Of a stretch of DNA of 64,000 nucleotides, positions 18,709 through 28,291 are shown in pieces; position 1 is the first letter of the stretch; the number at the start of each line of letters is the position of its first letter. Position numbers and translations under genes: made by a program. The notes below the pieces were generated by a model. It searched no databases. It was given only the letters and a program-made list of their open reading frames with translations, and was not told the origin of the DNA. Source of the DNA: Alloacidobacterium dinghuense (GTDB taxonomy: Bacteria; Acidobacteriota; Terriglobia; Terriglobales; Acidobacteriaceae); contig NZ_CP060394.1 in assembly GCF_014274465.1 (NCBI RefSeq), forward strand, positions 3,906,001 through 3,970,000. Reading direction: 5' to 3'.

Positions 18709-20384
18709 ATGCGCTGGAAATCTTCGTTCGTTGTTGGCAGCTTGATCTGCGGTTCTCTTGTGGTGTGTGTCTCCGGTCAAACCAAAAGCACTTATTCAAA
18801 TGATGCAAGCACGGCAATCCATCTCTCGGTAGATGCAAAAGGGAGCGGCAAACCGCTGGTTCATTTCTGGAGCAAGGTTGTCGGCGCTGGTCGCGCGAAT
18901 GAAGGGCTCCGCTCAACCTGGCAGGAAGAATTGGAGATGGCAAAGGAGCGTGCTGGTTTTCAATATGTCCGCTTCCACGGCATCTTTCAAGACGATATGT
19001 TCGTTTATCGCACGGAAACCCAATCTATAACTTCCAATATGTCGATGACCTTTATGACAGGATGCTGGCAAAGGGAGTGCGTCCGTTCGTCGAACTAAGC
19101 TTCTCCCCCGCTCCGCTGTCGCCAGTTCACAACACGACATTCTGGTGGCGGGCGGATGGAAGTCCCCCCTCCGACTATAAGAAGTGGGCCGATTTAGTGC
19201 AGGCATTTGTTAAGCACTGCGTCGATCGATATGGCATCGAGGAAGTCCGACAGTGGTACTTCGAAGTGTGGAATGAGCCGAATCTTTACCAGTCATTCTT
19301 TCGCGGCGGATCACAGCAAAAGTACTTCGAACTCTACAAAATCACCGCAGAATCCGTCAAAGCAGTCGATCCGCAACTCCGCGTCGGCGGTCCGGCCACC
19401 AGCAACTTCAACATGGATGGCGATGCGATCAAGAAAGCACAGACAACCGGCAAACCCTTCGATCCGCTCAGCATTCCGTGGCGGCCGGTATGGATCGATG
19501 ATTTTCTTCGCTATTGCCACGAAAACAGCCTGCCTGTCGATTTTGTATCGACGCATCCCTATCCGCAGGACTTCGCGATTGACGAGCCGGGAATGCCAAA
19601 AGGCAAAGGCTTCCGGCGAAGCATCGATTCCACGCGCGACGATTTGCGCACCATGCGAAGAATCATGGATGCGAGCCCCTATCCTAAAGCGGAGATTCAC
19701 CTGACAGAATGGAACTCCAGCCCCTCGCCCGTGGATCACTCGCATGATTCACTGGCAGCCGCAACATTTGTCGCAAAAACGAATCTCGAGTCAGTTGGCT
19801 TGGTCGACTCACTTTCTTATTGGACGTTCACGGACGTCTTCGAAGAGAACAGAAATACAGATTCGATCTTCCATGGAGGCTTTGGCCTGATTAATTACCA
19901 GGAGATCCCCAAGCCTGCCTTCCATGCTTATCGATTTATGAATAATCTGGGAGATGAATTGCTTGCGCAAACCGTCGGCGGACTGGTCTCACGCGACAGC
20001 AAAACTGGACGCATTGCCGCTGTCTTCTACAATTATCCACCCGAAATGAAAGTTTCTTTGCCAGTTAGTAATACTTTGGCCGAGGCCGATCAGATCGACA
20101 ACAGCGGAAGCCCGCGCGATCTTACCTTCCACGTTGACCATCTGCCTGCCAATGCTTCTTTTCTGATTGAGACACTGGATAAGGAACACGGAGACGCGGT
20201 CGCGGAGTGGGTGTCCATGGGAAAGCCGGAGCCGCCGAATCAAGAACAGACTGCTGTGCTGCGGAAACTTGCCTGGGATACAAAAAAGCGGGTTACTCAG
20301 GCCAACGAAGCGGGAGAATTGAACGTTAAGTTGAAACTTGACGCGTGGTCTGTAGTTCTAGTCAAGCAAATGAACAACGAATAG
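18709..20384 (+). pseudogene. GH39-type glycosidase (beta-xylosidase-like), frameshifted
   Basis: The 5' part (18709-about 19016) encodes a signal peptide (SLICGSLVVCVSG) and the first barrel strands (FQYVRFHGIFQDDMFVY). The frame then breaks near 19016; the continuation NPIYNFQYVDDLYDRMLAKG in another frame runs to 20384. The 3' part has the GH39/clan GH-A signatures: WYFEVWNEPNLYQSFF (acid/base Glu after Asn), THPYPQDF, and EIHLTEWNSSPSP (nucleophile Glu). GH39 includes beta-xylosidases and alpha-L-iduronidases; the activity here is not decidable. A single-base loss or two-base gain explains the break. An ATG at 19062 could start a fragment lacking the first barrel strands. A sequencing error is possible, but the adjacent receptor is also broken. 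Confidence 0.8.
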
Positions 20385-20425
20385 CCGCAAACGTTCTGGA
20401 ACTCAGGGGTGGGAAGGCTTAAAGA

Positions 20426-22723
20426 ATGATCCAAACTGTGAAACATAGATACGCATTCATCCTTGCAGCACTGCTTTTCTACTTGCAGACAGAAGGTCAG
20501 CACACAAAAGAGCCGGTAGATTATGTGTCGCCTAATATAGGCGGCATTGGGCAATTGCTTACGGCAACGATTCCGTATGTTCAATATCCGCACGGAATGG
20601 CAAGGTTGGCTCCCATTACAACGCCTGGCATTACTGATCGCTACCTTGCCGATAAAATCTACGGCTTCCCGGCAGGCCCGGCGATATTAATGGCTTCCGT
20701 CGGCGGCGACAGCAGTGTACATACGCAGGATTGCGCTTCAGATTTCGACCATGATTTTGAAGTATCTACGCCGTATTACTATGCTGCCGATCTTCAAACC
20801 TGGAATATAAAAGCCGAGCTGACAGCCACCATGCAGGCGGCTTATTACCGGTTCACCTTCCCTGCCAGTGCTCATGCGCATCTTGTGCTGAACATGAAGG
20901 ATCATGCCGAATTCACAGTTGTCGGAAGCAATGCAGTGGAAGGGAGCGAAAAGGTCATTGGCCCTGTCGGCGAGCTTTCCGGCAATGCAGGTGAGACGAG
21001 AGAGTATTTTTATGCGGAATTCTCGAAGCCTTTTCCATCCTATTCGACGTGGCAGGGCAATGATGTTGGTCACGAAGAGAAGCGTTCTGGCGACTCACTT
21101 GGATTTGTAACTGACCAGAGAACAAATGACGGCGAGCAGATTGAGGTTCGAGTCGGAATCTCGTATATCAGTACAGAACAAGCGCGGCGTAATCTCGAGC
21201 GCGATATTCCCCAGTGGAACTTCAACCAGATAAAAACCAACGCTCAGGTCGTATGGAATAAGGCTCTTGGAGCCATGGAAGTTCAAGGCGGCAGCGACAG
21301 GCAACGCACGATTTTCTATACCGCTTTGTATCGCTCACTCGGCCGTATGACAGATATCACCGAGGATGGCAAATATTTCAGCGGGTACGATCACGCTGTC
21401 CATAACGCTGAGGGACACGATTTCTATATCGATGACGGTATCTGGGATACGTATCGTTCTCTGCATCCGCTGCAGCTTTTACTTGACGCAAGGCAGCAGG
21501 AAGACATGATCCGTTCCTACCTGCGGATGTACCAGCAGAGCGGATGGCTGCCATCCTTTCCGTCAGTGGCCGGAGATCAGGAGGTCATGATCGGCCATCA
21601 CGCGGCATCTCTGATTGCAGATGCTTATTCCAAGGGATATCGCGACTTCGACCTGAACCTTGCCTACGCGGCGATGCGGAAGAACGCGACTGAGGCAACG
21701 ATGCTTCCCTGGCGGCGCGGACCGTTGACAAGCCTCGACAAGGTGTATTTCGAGAAGGGATTTTTTCCAGCACTGGCAAAGGGCGAGGCAGAAACTGTGT
21801 CAGAGGTTACGGGCGAGCGGCGCCAGGCCGTCTCCGTCACACTCGAAAATGCATATGACGACTGGTGTGTCGCCCAGATTGCAAAAGCACTTGGCAAACA
21901 ACCCGATGCAGAATATTTCACCAAGCTGGCGCACAATTATCAGATCGTCTTCAATCGCGACATCGGGTTCATGGCTCCAAAGAGCGCAGATGGTGAGTGG
22001 GTAGCGGACTTTGATCCAAAGCTCGGCGGAGGACAAGGAGGACGCGACTACTTCACCGAAGTCGATTCATGGATCTATACCTACAGCGTGCAACATGATG
22101 TCGCGGGCCTGATTCAACTCATGGGCGGCCGCGATTCATTCAACAAGAAGCTGGATCAGCTCTTTGTAGAACAATATGGGACTTCGAAGTTCCATTTTCT
22201 CGATCAATTTCCGGATGCAACCGGGCTTGTCGGCCTTTATGCACAGGGAAACGAGCCTAGCTTCCATATTCCCTACCTTTATGACTTCTCGGGCCAACCT
22301 TGGAAGACACAGCGGCGCGTTCGTCAACTGATGGATGTCTGGTATGGTGATGGGCCGCTTGGGATTCCGGGCGACGACGATGGCGGCGCAACTTCATCCT
22401 GGTATGTTCTGAGCGCCGTTGGCTTTTACCCTGTTTGTCCTGGCAGTCCTGTCTATGAAATCGGCAGCCCTCTTTTTGCCCGAAGCACAATCCGTCTGGG
22501 CAATGGAAAGACGTTTCAGATCATCGCAAATCACGTCTCTGACCGCAACAAATACATCCAGTCAGCTACGCTGAACGGGAAGCCCCTTAATAAGCCATGG
22601 TTTGAGCATGCTGATATCGCCAACGGCGGCACACTCATTCTTGAAATGGCTGACCAGCCGAACCTGCAATGGGGCAGCTCTCCAGCGGCTGCTCCACCTT
22701 CCATGTCGAATCAAGCAGAGTAA
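20426..22723 (+). CDS. secreted GH92 alpha-mannosidase
   Basis: 765 residues, the usual length for GH92. These calcium-dependent inverting exo-alpha-mannosidases remove alpha-1,2-, 1,3- or 1,4-linked mannose from N-glycans and fungal mannans. After a signal-like N-terminus (YAFILAALLFYLQTEG), the N-terminal beta-sandwich begins DYVSPNIGG. The (alpha/alpha)6 barrel carries the conserved blocks TIFYTALYRSL, FYIDDGIWDTYRSLHPL, GNEPSFHIPYLYDFSGQPW and GDDDGGATSSWYVLSAVGFYP, the last being the most diagnostic. It follows the broken GH39 gene by 41 bp and precedes the beta-helix protein by 14 bp, so they form one plus-strand operon with 24379-25752. Confidence 0.95.
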   Translation: MIQTVKHRYAFILAALLFYLQTEGQHTKEPVDYVSPNIGGIGQLLTATIPYVQYPHGMARLAPITTPGITDRYLADKIYGFPAGPAILMASVGGDSSVHTQDCASDFDHDFEVSTPYYYAADLQTWNIKAELTATMQAAYYRFTFPASAHAHLVLNMKDHAEFTVVGSNAVEGSEKVIGPVGELSGNAGETREYFYAEFSKPFPSYSTWQGNDVGHEEKRSGDSLGFVTDQRTNDGEQIEVRVGISYISTEQARRNLERDIPQWNFNQIKTNAQVVWNKALGAMEVQGGSDRQRTIFYTALYRSLGRMTDITEDGKYFSGYDHAVHNAEGHDFYIDDGIWDTYRSLHPLQLLLDARQQEDMIRSYLRMYQQSGWLPSFPSVAGDQEVMIGHHAASLIADAYSKGYRDFDLNLAYAAMRKNATEATMLPWRRGPLTSLDKVYFEKGFFPALAKGEAETVSEVTGERRQAVSVTLENAYDDWCVAQIAKALGKQPDAEYFTKLAHNYQIVFNRDIGFMAPKSADGEWVADFDPKLGGGQGGRDYFTEVDSWIYTYSVQHDVAGLIQLMGGRDSFNKKLDQLFVEQYGTSKFHFLDQFPDATGLVGLYAQGNEPSFHIPYLYDFSGQPWKTQRRVRQLMDVWYGDGPLGIPGDDDGGATSSWYVLSAVGFYPVCPGSPVYEIGSPLFARSTIRLGNGKTFQIIANHVSDRNKYIQSATLNGKPLNKPWFEHADIANGGTLILEMADQPNLQWGSSPAAAPPSMSNQAE

Positions 22724-22737
22724 CTCGAAGGTTATAG

Positions 22738-24093
22738 ATGAATTTTGAGAGCAATACTGAAGCAATTGTGAAGGGTGCCGGAATGTCATCGCGCAGGCGT
22801 CTTTTGTCGATGGGTGCGGCTACAGGTCTTGCAGCGCTTGTCGGTACTTCGAATCCCGCGTACGCTGCTTCTACAGGAAACGAAACTAGAGACTTCATCA
22901 ACGTAAGAAATTACGGGGCAAAGGGAGACGCAGCCACCGATGATACGGCTGCATTTCAGCAATTCTTCGATGCTGCGAGCAAGGCCGGCGGAGGCACAGT
23001 GTATGCTCCTCCTGGCCGATACTTATTTCGCGGAACCCTGATCGTGCCACAAGGAGTAACGCTGCGTGGCTCGTTTACTTGTGTGCCTTCGCATAATGGG
23101 ATTCGAGATAAGGGGCAGCCGAAACCCGGCGATGATGGGACCGCGCTTTTTGTAGTGTCAGGTCGCGGAAGCGACGATGGACCGCCATTCCTTATGCTGA
23201 ATACAAACAGCTCGGTCTGCGGCCTGACTATCTATTATCCGGAGCAGGAGCTTGACAGCGAACCCGTCGCGTATCCGTGGACGATCGCGATGCGCGGCAA
23301 GAATCCGGCGGTTTTTGATGTCGAATTGCTGAATCCGTATCAGGTGATCGATGCAAGCCAGAACGAGCGCCATAACATACGCAATGTCACTGGGCAGCCT
23401 CTTCGTCGCGGCATCTGGGTAGACGCTATTTACGATATTGGGCGCATCGAGAATGTTCATTTCAATCCATGGTGGAGTTCTCACACCAAGGTTTATCAAT
23501 GGCAGACACAGAACGCGGAAGCTTTCATTTTCGGCCGCTCCGATTGGGAGTATGTGCTGAACACATTTAGCTTTGGTTACCGTGTCGGTTACAAATTTGT
23601 CGAAACATCGACCGGTGGCTGTAACGGGAACTTTCTCGGCATTGGAGCCGACGACTGCAATCGCGCCATTCTCGTTGAGCAGGCCGCGCCGTATGGGCTC
23701 CTTATCGCGAATGGCGAATTTACATCGTTCCACGGCGACGATCCCACGATGGTAGAGGTCGGATCAGCCAATAAAGGAGTCGTTCGCATCAGCAATAGCG
23801 CGTTCTGGGGGCCGTGCAATCAGATTGCAAAGATTCATGGCCAGGGTACGGTCGGATTCAGCGACTGCACATTTGTGCAATGGGGGAAAGAAGGAGACCA
23901 GGCTGCGATCCAGGCCAATTCCGGCAGCATTGTGATTCAAGGTTGCGAGTTCCGACAGAACAAACAGCATATTGCGCTAGGCAAAGAAGTGGATCGCGCA
24001 GTTGTTATTGGGAATCTTTTTTCCGGTCCAGCCAAGATACAGAATGATTCAGGCACGAGTGCACAGATAGGTTTCAACGCGGCGTCTGCCTGA
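22738..24093 (+). CDS. Tat-exported pectate-lyase-superfamily (beta-helix) protein
   Basis: 451 residues. A twin-arginine signal (SSRRRLLSMGAATGLAALVG) ends near AYAAS. The mature N-terminus INVRNYGAKGDAATDDTAAF is the standard entry strand of the pectate lyase 3 / GH28-like right-handed parallel beta-helix fold, followed by GGTVYAPPGRYLF and many short coils with stacked Asn, Gly and Val to the end. The fold is clear; lyase or hydrolase activity, and the substrate, are not. ATG at 22738 (GAAGG upstream) and ATG at 22783 (AAGGG upstream, directly before the RR motif) are both possible. It belongs to the GH39-GH92 operon, so it likely attacks a plant or fungal glycan. Confidence 0.82.
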   Translation: MNFESNTEAIVKGAGMSSRRRLLSMGAATGLAALVGTSNPAYAASTGNETRDFINVRNYGAKGDAATDDTAAFQQFFDAASKAGGGTVYAPPGRYLFRGTLIVPQGVTLRGSFTCVPSHNGIRDKGQPKPGDDGTALFVVSGRGSDDGPPFLMLNTNSSVCGLTIYYPEQELDSEPVAYPWTIAMRGKNPAVFDVELLNPYQVIDASQNERHNIRNVTGQPLRRGIWVDAIYDIGRIENVHFNPWWSSHTKVYQWQTQNAEAFIFGRSDWEYVLNTFSFGYRVGYKFVETSTGGCNGNFLGIGADDCNRAILVEQAAPYGLLIANGEFTSFHGDDPTMVEVGSANKGVVRISNSAFWGPCNQIAKIHGQGTVGFSDCTFVQWGKEGDQAAIQANSGSIVIQGCEFRQNKQHIALGKEVDRAVVIGNLFSGPAKIQNDSGTSAQIGFNAASA

Positions 24094-24378
24094 GAACAAA
24101 CGATGAAAAGACCAACCAGTTGCTCATCGTCCGTGATCGCTATCAAATCGGACACCAAGTAACCAGATAAATAACGCCAACAATTCTCGCGTGAGGATCT
24201 CCTGACGCTGTTCCGCATGATTTGGACTGGACTCCGGCATTTCATTCGTCGAAAACGGTCGGATGGTCGGCATCGGATGGTCGGCATTGCATTAATTTCT
24301 TCAGTTGCCTGTGAACCGCCCCAAGCCAAGCGTGGAAATGTAAGAATCTTAACGGAGATCATCAGAGGGAGTTTACAC

Positions 24379-25752
24379 ATGATTTTGAAGTCGAAATGGA
24401 ACCGTCGCTCGTTTTTGTCCGCACTTGGCACCCTCGGAAGCACCCTCTTTGCACCTGCGGAAATCTTCGCTGCAAAGAAGACAAAAGAATCCGCTCAGTC
24501 TCCGATCGACGGCAGCCCGATCGTCCCCATCACCAGTGGGCTCGGCTCTACAGGAGACGTGTACGCAGAACTGGGCGTCAAACCATTGATCAATATTGTC
24601 GGCACAGTGACGGTGATTGGTGGCTCCGTCATGAGGCCCGAGGTTATGGAACTGATGCGACAAGGCAACCAGCACTTCGTGATGATCAACGACCTGGAAG
24701 TGGCTGCGGGCAGATACATCGAGAAACTCTGCAAGACTCCGCCAGGATATACAGGACTGGTAACAGGTGGCGTGGCGGCGGGCTTGGTCGTTGCCTATGC
24801 GGGCATGATGACGGAAGATCTCGAGCCTCGTATCAGGGTCTGTCCGGATGTGACAGACTTTCCCCGTACCGAAGTCATCATCCAGAAGGCGCACAGGAAT
24901 CCCTTCGATCATCAGATTCGGCAAACCGGAGCAAAGCTGATCGAAGTGGAGACGCAAGAGCAGATGATCAACGCCATCAATCCGAAAACGCTGGCCATTC
25001 ACTTTACCAACATTCTTTCAGATAAGGGCCAGGTGAGCGGACCAGAGACCGTGGCAATTGCAAAAGCGCATAACCTCTACACCTTTAACGATGCCTCTGC
25101 CGATGTGCCTCCGAAGGAGCGGCTGTGGGAGTATCCAGCGGTGGGCTTCGACTTTGTAGGCTTTAGTGGCGGCAAAGATATCTGCGGCCCGCAAGCTTCG
25201 GGCATTCTCATCGGCAAGGAGCAACTCATTCGCTGGGCGCAGCTGAACATGAGCCCACAGGAAGATCGAATCGGACGCTGCTGCAAGGTGGGCAAGGAAA
25301 CGATCTTTGCACTGCTGAAGGCTCTCGAGCTGTTCGTCAACCAGGACTACGATGCGGTGCTGCGCATGTATGACTCGCGGGCGCAGGTGATTTCAGATGC
25401 AATGAAGAAATTCGGTGTAACGGCATGGCCGAGAGAATTCAACGCCCAGGCACTAGGCAACGTAACGCCTTATTACAGTTGGCAAATCGACCAGACCAAG
25501 CTGAAGATTACCGGGCACGAAGTAATGCAGCAGCTCGCTGATACGAAACCGATTGGAATCGGCAGCATGGGGGCAGGAGCAAGCGGGATGCGCGGGCGCG
25601 ATCCCAATGCTCCGGCACATCCGCCAGAGCAGCACCGGCGACCCGCCGATCCGACCCGCTTTGGCTTCGCCATGTGGCAACTCAAAGACGGAGAAGACAA
25701 GATCATCGCCGACCGGCTGCTAGAGATCTTCAGCCAGGCCCCAAAGGCATAG
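24379..25752 (+). CDS. Tat-exported SelA-like PLP-dependent enzyme
   Basis: 457 residues. The fold-type I PLP enzyme body resembles the selenocysteine-synthase (SelA)-like / D-glucosaminate-6-phosphate ammonia-lyase group: LINIVGTVTVIGGSVM, YTGLVTGGVAAGLVVAYAG, TFNDASADVPP (Asp238, for the PLP pyridine nitrogen) and FSGGKDICGPQASG (Lys266, the likely Schiff-base lysine). The N-terminus KWNRRSFLSALGTLGSTLFA is a twin-arginine signal, so it should be folded with its cofactor and then exported. The ATG at 24379 has AGAGGGAG 8 nt upstream; the frame extends to 24217 but without a ribosome site. True SelA is cytosolic, so this is not selenocysteine synthase. Its place after glycan-degrading genes suggests action on an amino sugar or amino acid. 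The reaction is unknown. Confidence 0.8.
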   Translation: MILKSKWNRRSFLSALGTLGSTLFAPAEIFAAKKTKESAQSPIDGSPIVPITSGLGSTGDVYAELGVKPLINIVGTVTVIGGSVMRPEVMELMRQGNQHFVMINDLEVAAGRYIEKLCKTPPGYTGLVTGGVAAGLVVAYAGMMTEDLEPRIRVCPDVTDFPRTEVIIQKAHRNPFDHQIRQTGAKLIEVETQEQMINAINPKTLAIHFTNILSDKGQVSGPETVAIAKAHNLYTFNDASADVPPKERLWEYPAVGFDFVGFSGGKDICGPQASGILIGKEQLIRWAQLNMSPQEDRIGRCCKVGKETIFALLKALELFVNQDYDAVLRMYDSRAQVISDAMKKFGVTAWPREFNAQALGNVTPYYSWQIDQTKLKITGHEVMQQLADTKPIGIGSMGAGASGMRGRDPNAPAHPPEQHRRPADPTRFGFAMWQLKDGEDKIIADRLLEIFSQAPKA

Positions 25753-25851
25753 ACTGAGAATGGTCTAAGAGTCGGTTAATTTGCGCAACGATGCCAAAAC
25801 CTCACCCGCTGCGGCCGGAGTGCCGGGCGTAGGAAGTCTTCTCTAAACACC

Positions 25852-28032
25852 TTAATGTGCGCCCGGCGCAGCGAATAGCTCCCGTTCCCGTATGTACGTC
25901 GAATAAATATTTGCTGTCGACATGCTGGCATTCACGAGTGGCGCATTGCTGGGCGTGTTGCCGGCAAATTGATACCCTAAGACATCGGCAAAGTGCAAAT
26001 CGCTGAGGTCCGTGACGTGCTCTAGCTTGCCATCCGGCACGGTTACGCGAAAGATTGCCTGACTTCTCTGCACGTACGTGTGAAAGAAAAGAGACTTGCT
26101 GTCAGTTGCCCAGACGGGATCGGCTGCACTCTGCTGACACAACAACCGCCAACTCTGCGTGGTTGTGTCATAGAGCATCACTCTCATCATGTCGAGCGAA
26201 AGGGCAGCGATATACCTGCCGTCTGGCGACCAGCGTGGACTGAACAATCCCTGCGATCCCGGAATCGTAGTGACTTTCCCAGAAGCTACGTCCACCAGAG
26301 AAATCGCCTTTGATTCAGCGGTCTCTCCCATCAGGGCCGGCACTCTGCCAAAGACAATCTCACGGCCGTCCGGCGACCAATCCGGGTCGGCCTCATTACG
26401 GTCCTCATGAAGCAGGCGATGAAGGTTTCCTCCGTCCGAGCCGATCAGAAAGACCTGCCAGACTTTACCTGGTTCTCTGGCCATGAAAGCCAGTTCGCTG
26501 CTATCAGACGACCACTGCATCATGAAAACTTCCATCGGCGATGTGGTCAGTTGCACCTGCTCCGAGCCATCGATACGGCTGCGCCACAGGCTGTTATCGC
26601 CGGTGCTGATCCAGGCCATCCATTTGCCGTCGCGAGAGAAGGCAACACGGTTGGCGGTGCGAAGCCTTTCGCCGAAAGGCAGGAAGCTCTTACTTGGCGG
26701 CGAGTATTCCATCAGCTCGGAGCGTGTGTCGGTTCCGATGAAAAAAATTCGATTTCCCGATCGCGAAGTAATCGGCGCCTGATAATCCAGCGGGCCGAAG
26801 GTCAGCTGGACAGGTGAGCCACTTTGCGCACGAAGCATCCATATGTTGTTGCTGCCGTTATGCCGGGATTGGAAAACGAAATATTTGCCGTCGGCGGTCC
26901 AGCTTCCACAACACTCGCTTGCAGTAATGTTCCAGCCCGCCAGAAGCTGATGCGGATTCTCCCCGTGTGAGCCTAACTCCCAAAGCGAAGTCGTATGCGT
27001 ATCAGAATTCAGGAGTGTTAGGCGCAGGGAGTTGCCATTGGGCGCCCAGCGCATCCAGAATGCTCTTCCGTGGAGCGTAGCCAAACGTTGCGGCGACTCG
27101 CCGTTTTCGCCGACCAGCCATAAGCCATCGCCGTTCGCATAAAGAATGTGAGCTCCATCGGGCATCCATGTGGCATCATGCGCTAATACTCCAGAAACCT
27201 GCCGTGCTGCGCCGCCAAGTGTCGGCACAATCCACAAAGCCTGTTCTGCTTCGGCTGAGATATGATTGCGGATCAATAGCTTCGATCCGTCCGGGGAGAT
27301 GTCTCCTAGTAGTGGTGCAACGATCTCGTCTGGTAGCGTCAATGTCGAGGTTTTGCCATTAGCGATTAAGGCTTGCGCCAGAGTTATGCGCCCGTTCTCA
27401 AGTTCTGGGAAGTAGACCCGCACGCCATCGGTAACTGTCACCGGAAGGTCTTCGAGGAAGGTGTCGCCAGGAGAAACGCGGCCGGAGGAAGTCACGCGGG
27501 AAATCTGCAAGGATGGCACTTGCGTCCGGCTGACCGCCCAGAAAACGCCGACTCCTACAGCGATCCCTGCAAGCCCGCAAATGCTGAGCACCAACCAGCC
27601 TGGGACAGAAGAACGAGCTTTCTTTTCTGTCTGCAGTGGAGTTTCTGCCTGAGGTAAACGTTCTGGCAATGGGACATGAGCAGCCTGTGGTGGCGCAAAC
27701 GAAACAGGAGAGATGAATCTGTACCCGCGCTTTGCCAGCGTTTCGATGAAGCGCGGGTTTTCGGCCGAGTCGCCCAGGGCATCGCGGATCTTATTGATTG
27801 CGGTTCCTAGGCCATGCTCAAAATCCACAACCGTGTTTTTGCCCCAGAGGCGCTCCTGAAATTCTTCACGTGAAACTACTTCTCCGGCATTCAGCAGAAG
27901 GATGGAGAGCACCCTGAATGGCTGCGCCTGAAGCCGAACGCGTATGCCTGATCGGTAAAGTTCGCCGGTCCTTAAATCTGCCTCGAAGAGGCCAAAGTGA
28001 ACCTTCGATCCGGTCTTTGCCGCTGTCGACAT
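25852..28032 (-). CDS. winged-helix / beta-propeller membrane regulator (CadC-like)
   Basis: 726 residues. N-terminal OmpR/PhoB-type winged helix (about 12-108: FGLFEADLRTGELYRSG, SREEFQERLWG, INKIRDALGDSAENPRFIETLAKRGYRF), a proline-rich linker, one transmembrane helix (VLSICGLAGIAVGVGVFW, about 148-166) and a C-terminal TolB/PD40-type beta-propeller with repeated SPDG blocks (DISPDGSKLL, DWSPDGREIVFG, RWSPDGRYIAAL). It is a one-component membrane regulator: the propeller would sense a periplasmic signal and the winged helix bind DNA. It is divergent from the TonB receptor at 28292 (260 bp between starts), which is a plausible target together with the amylase gene. Start ATG at 28032. Confidence 0.88.
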   Translation of the reverse strand: MSTAAKTGSKVHFGLFEADLRTGELYRSGIRVRLQAQPFRVLSILLLNAGEVVSREEFQERLWGKNTVVDFEHGLGTAINKIRDALGDSAENPRFIETLAKRGYRFISPVSFAPPQAAHVPLPERLPQAETPLQTEKKARSSVPGWLVLSICGLAGIAVGVGVFWAVSRTQVPSLQISRVTSSGRVSPGDTFLEDLPVTVTDGVRVYFPELENGRITLAQALIANGKTSTLTLPDEIVAPLLGDISPDGSKLLIRNHISAEAEQALWIVPTLGGAARQVSGVLAHDATWMPDGAHILYANGDGLWLVGENGESPQRLATLHGRAFWMRWAPNGNSLRLTLLNSDTHTTSLWELGSHGENPHQLLAGWNITASECCGSWTADGKYFVFQSRHNGSNNIWMLRAQSGSPVQLTFGPLDYQAPITSRSGNRIFFIGTDTRSELMEYSPPSKSFLPFGERLRTANRVAFSRDGKWMAWISTGDNSLWRSRIDGSEQVQLTTSPMEVFMMQWSSDSSELAFMAREPGKVWQVFLIGSDGGNLHRLLHEDRNEADPDWSPDGREIVFGRVPALMGETAESKAISLVDVASGKVTTIPGSQGLFSPRWSPDGRYIAALSLDMMRVMLYDTTTQSWRLLCQQSAADPVWATDSKSLFFHTYVQRSQAIFRVTVPDGKLEHVTDLSDLHFADVLGYQFAGNTPSNAPLVNASMSTANIYSTYIRERELFAAPGAH

Positions 28033-28291
28033 ACTTCCCGCGGTGATGCGCCCTTTCTGAGTTTGTAATATTCCTCGTTCAGAGGCAAATCAGACCTTAA
28101 GTTATTGACGAAATAATTTCGCAAACGATTCATTATTCAGCATTTATTTGTCTAACTCCCGGTGAAGCAAAAAGGACCCTCTGTGCATTGCCAGTCGTAT
28201 CAGAAAAGTCTTCAAGTACTCGGTGGCTCGCACCTCGCTTCGAAAACCTGAAAAAACTGAAGGTGCGGGCTTTCCCACTAGGAGGCACACA

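Noticed and set aside
25852-28032. Tol-Pal system TolB
   Set aside because: The propeller has TolB-like repeats, but the N-terminal winged helix and single membrane helix mark a regulator.
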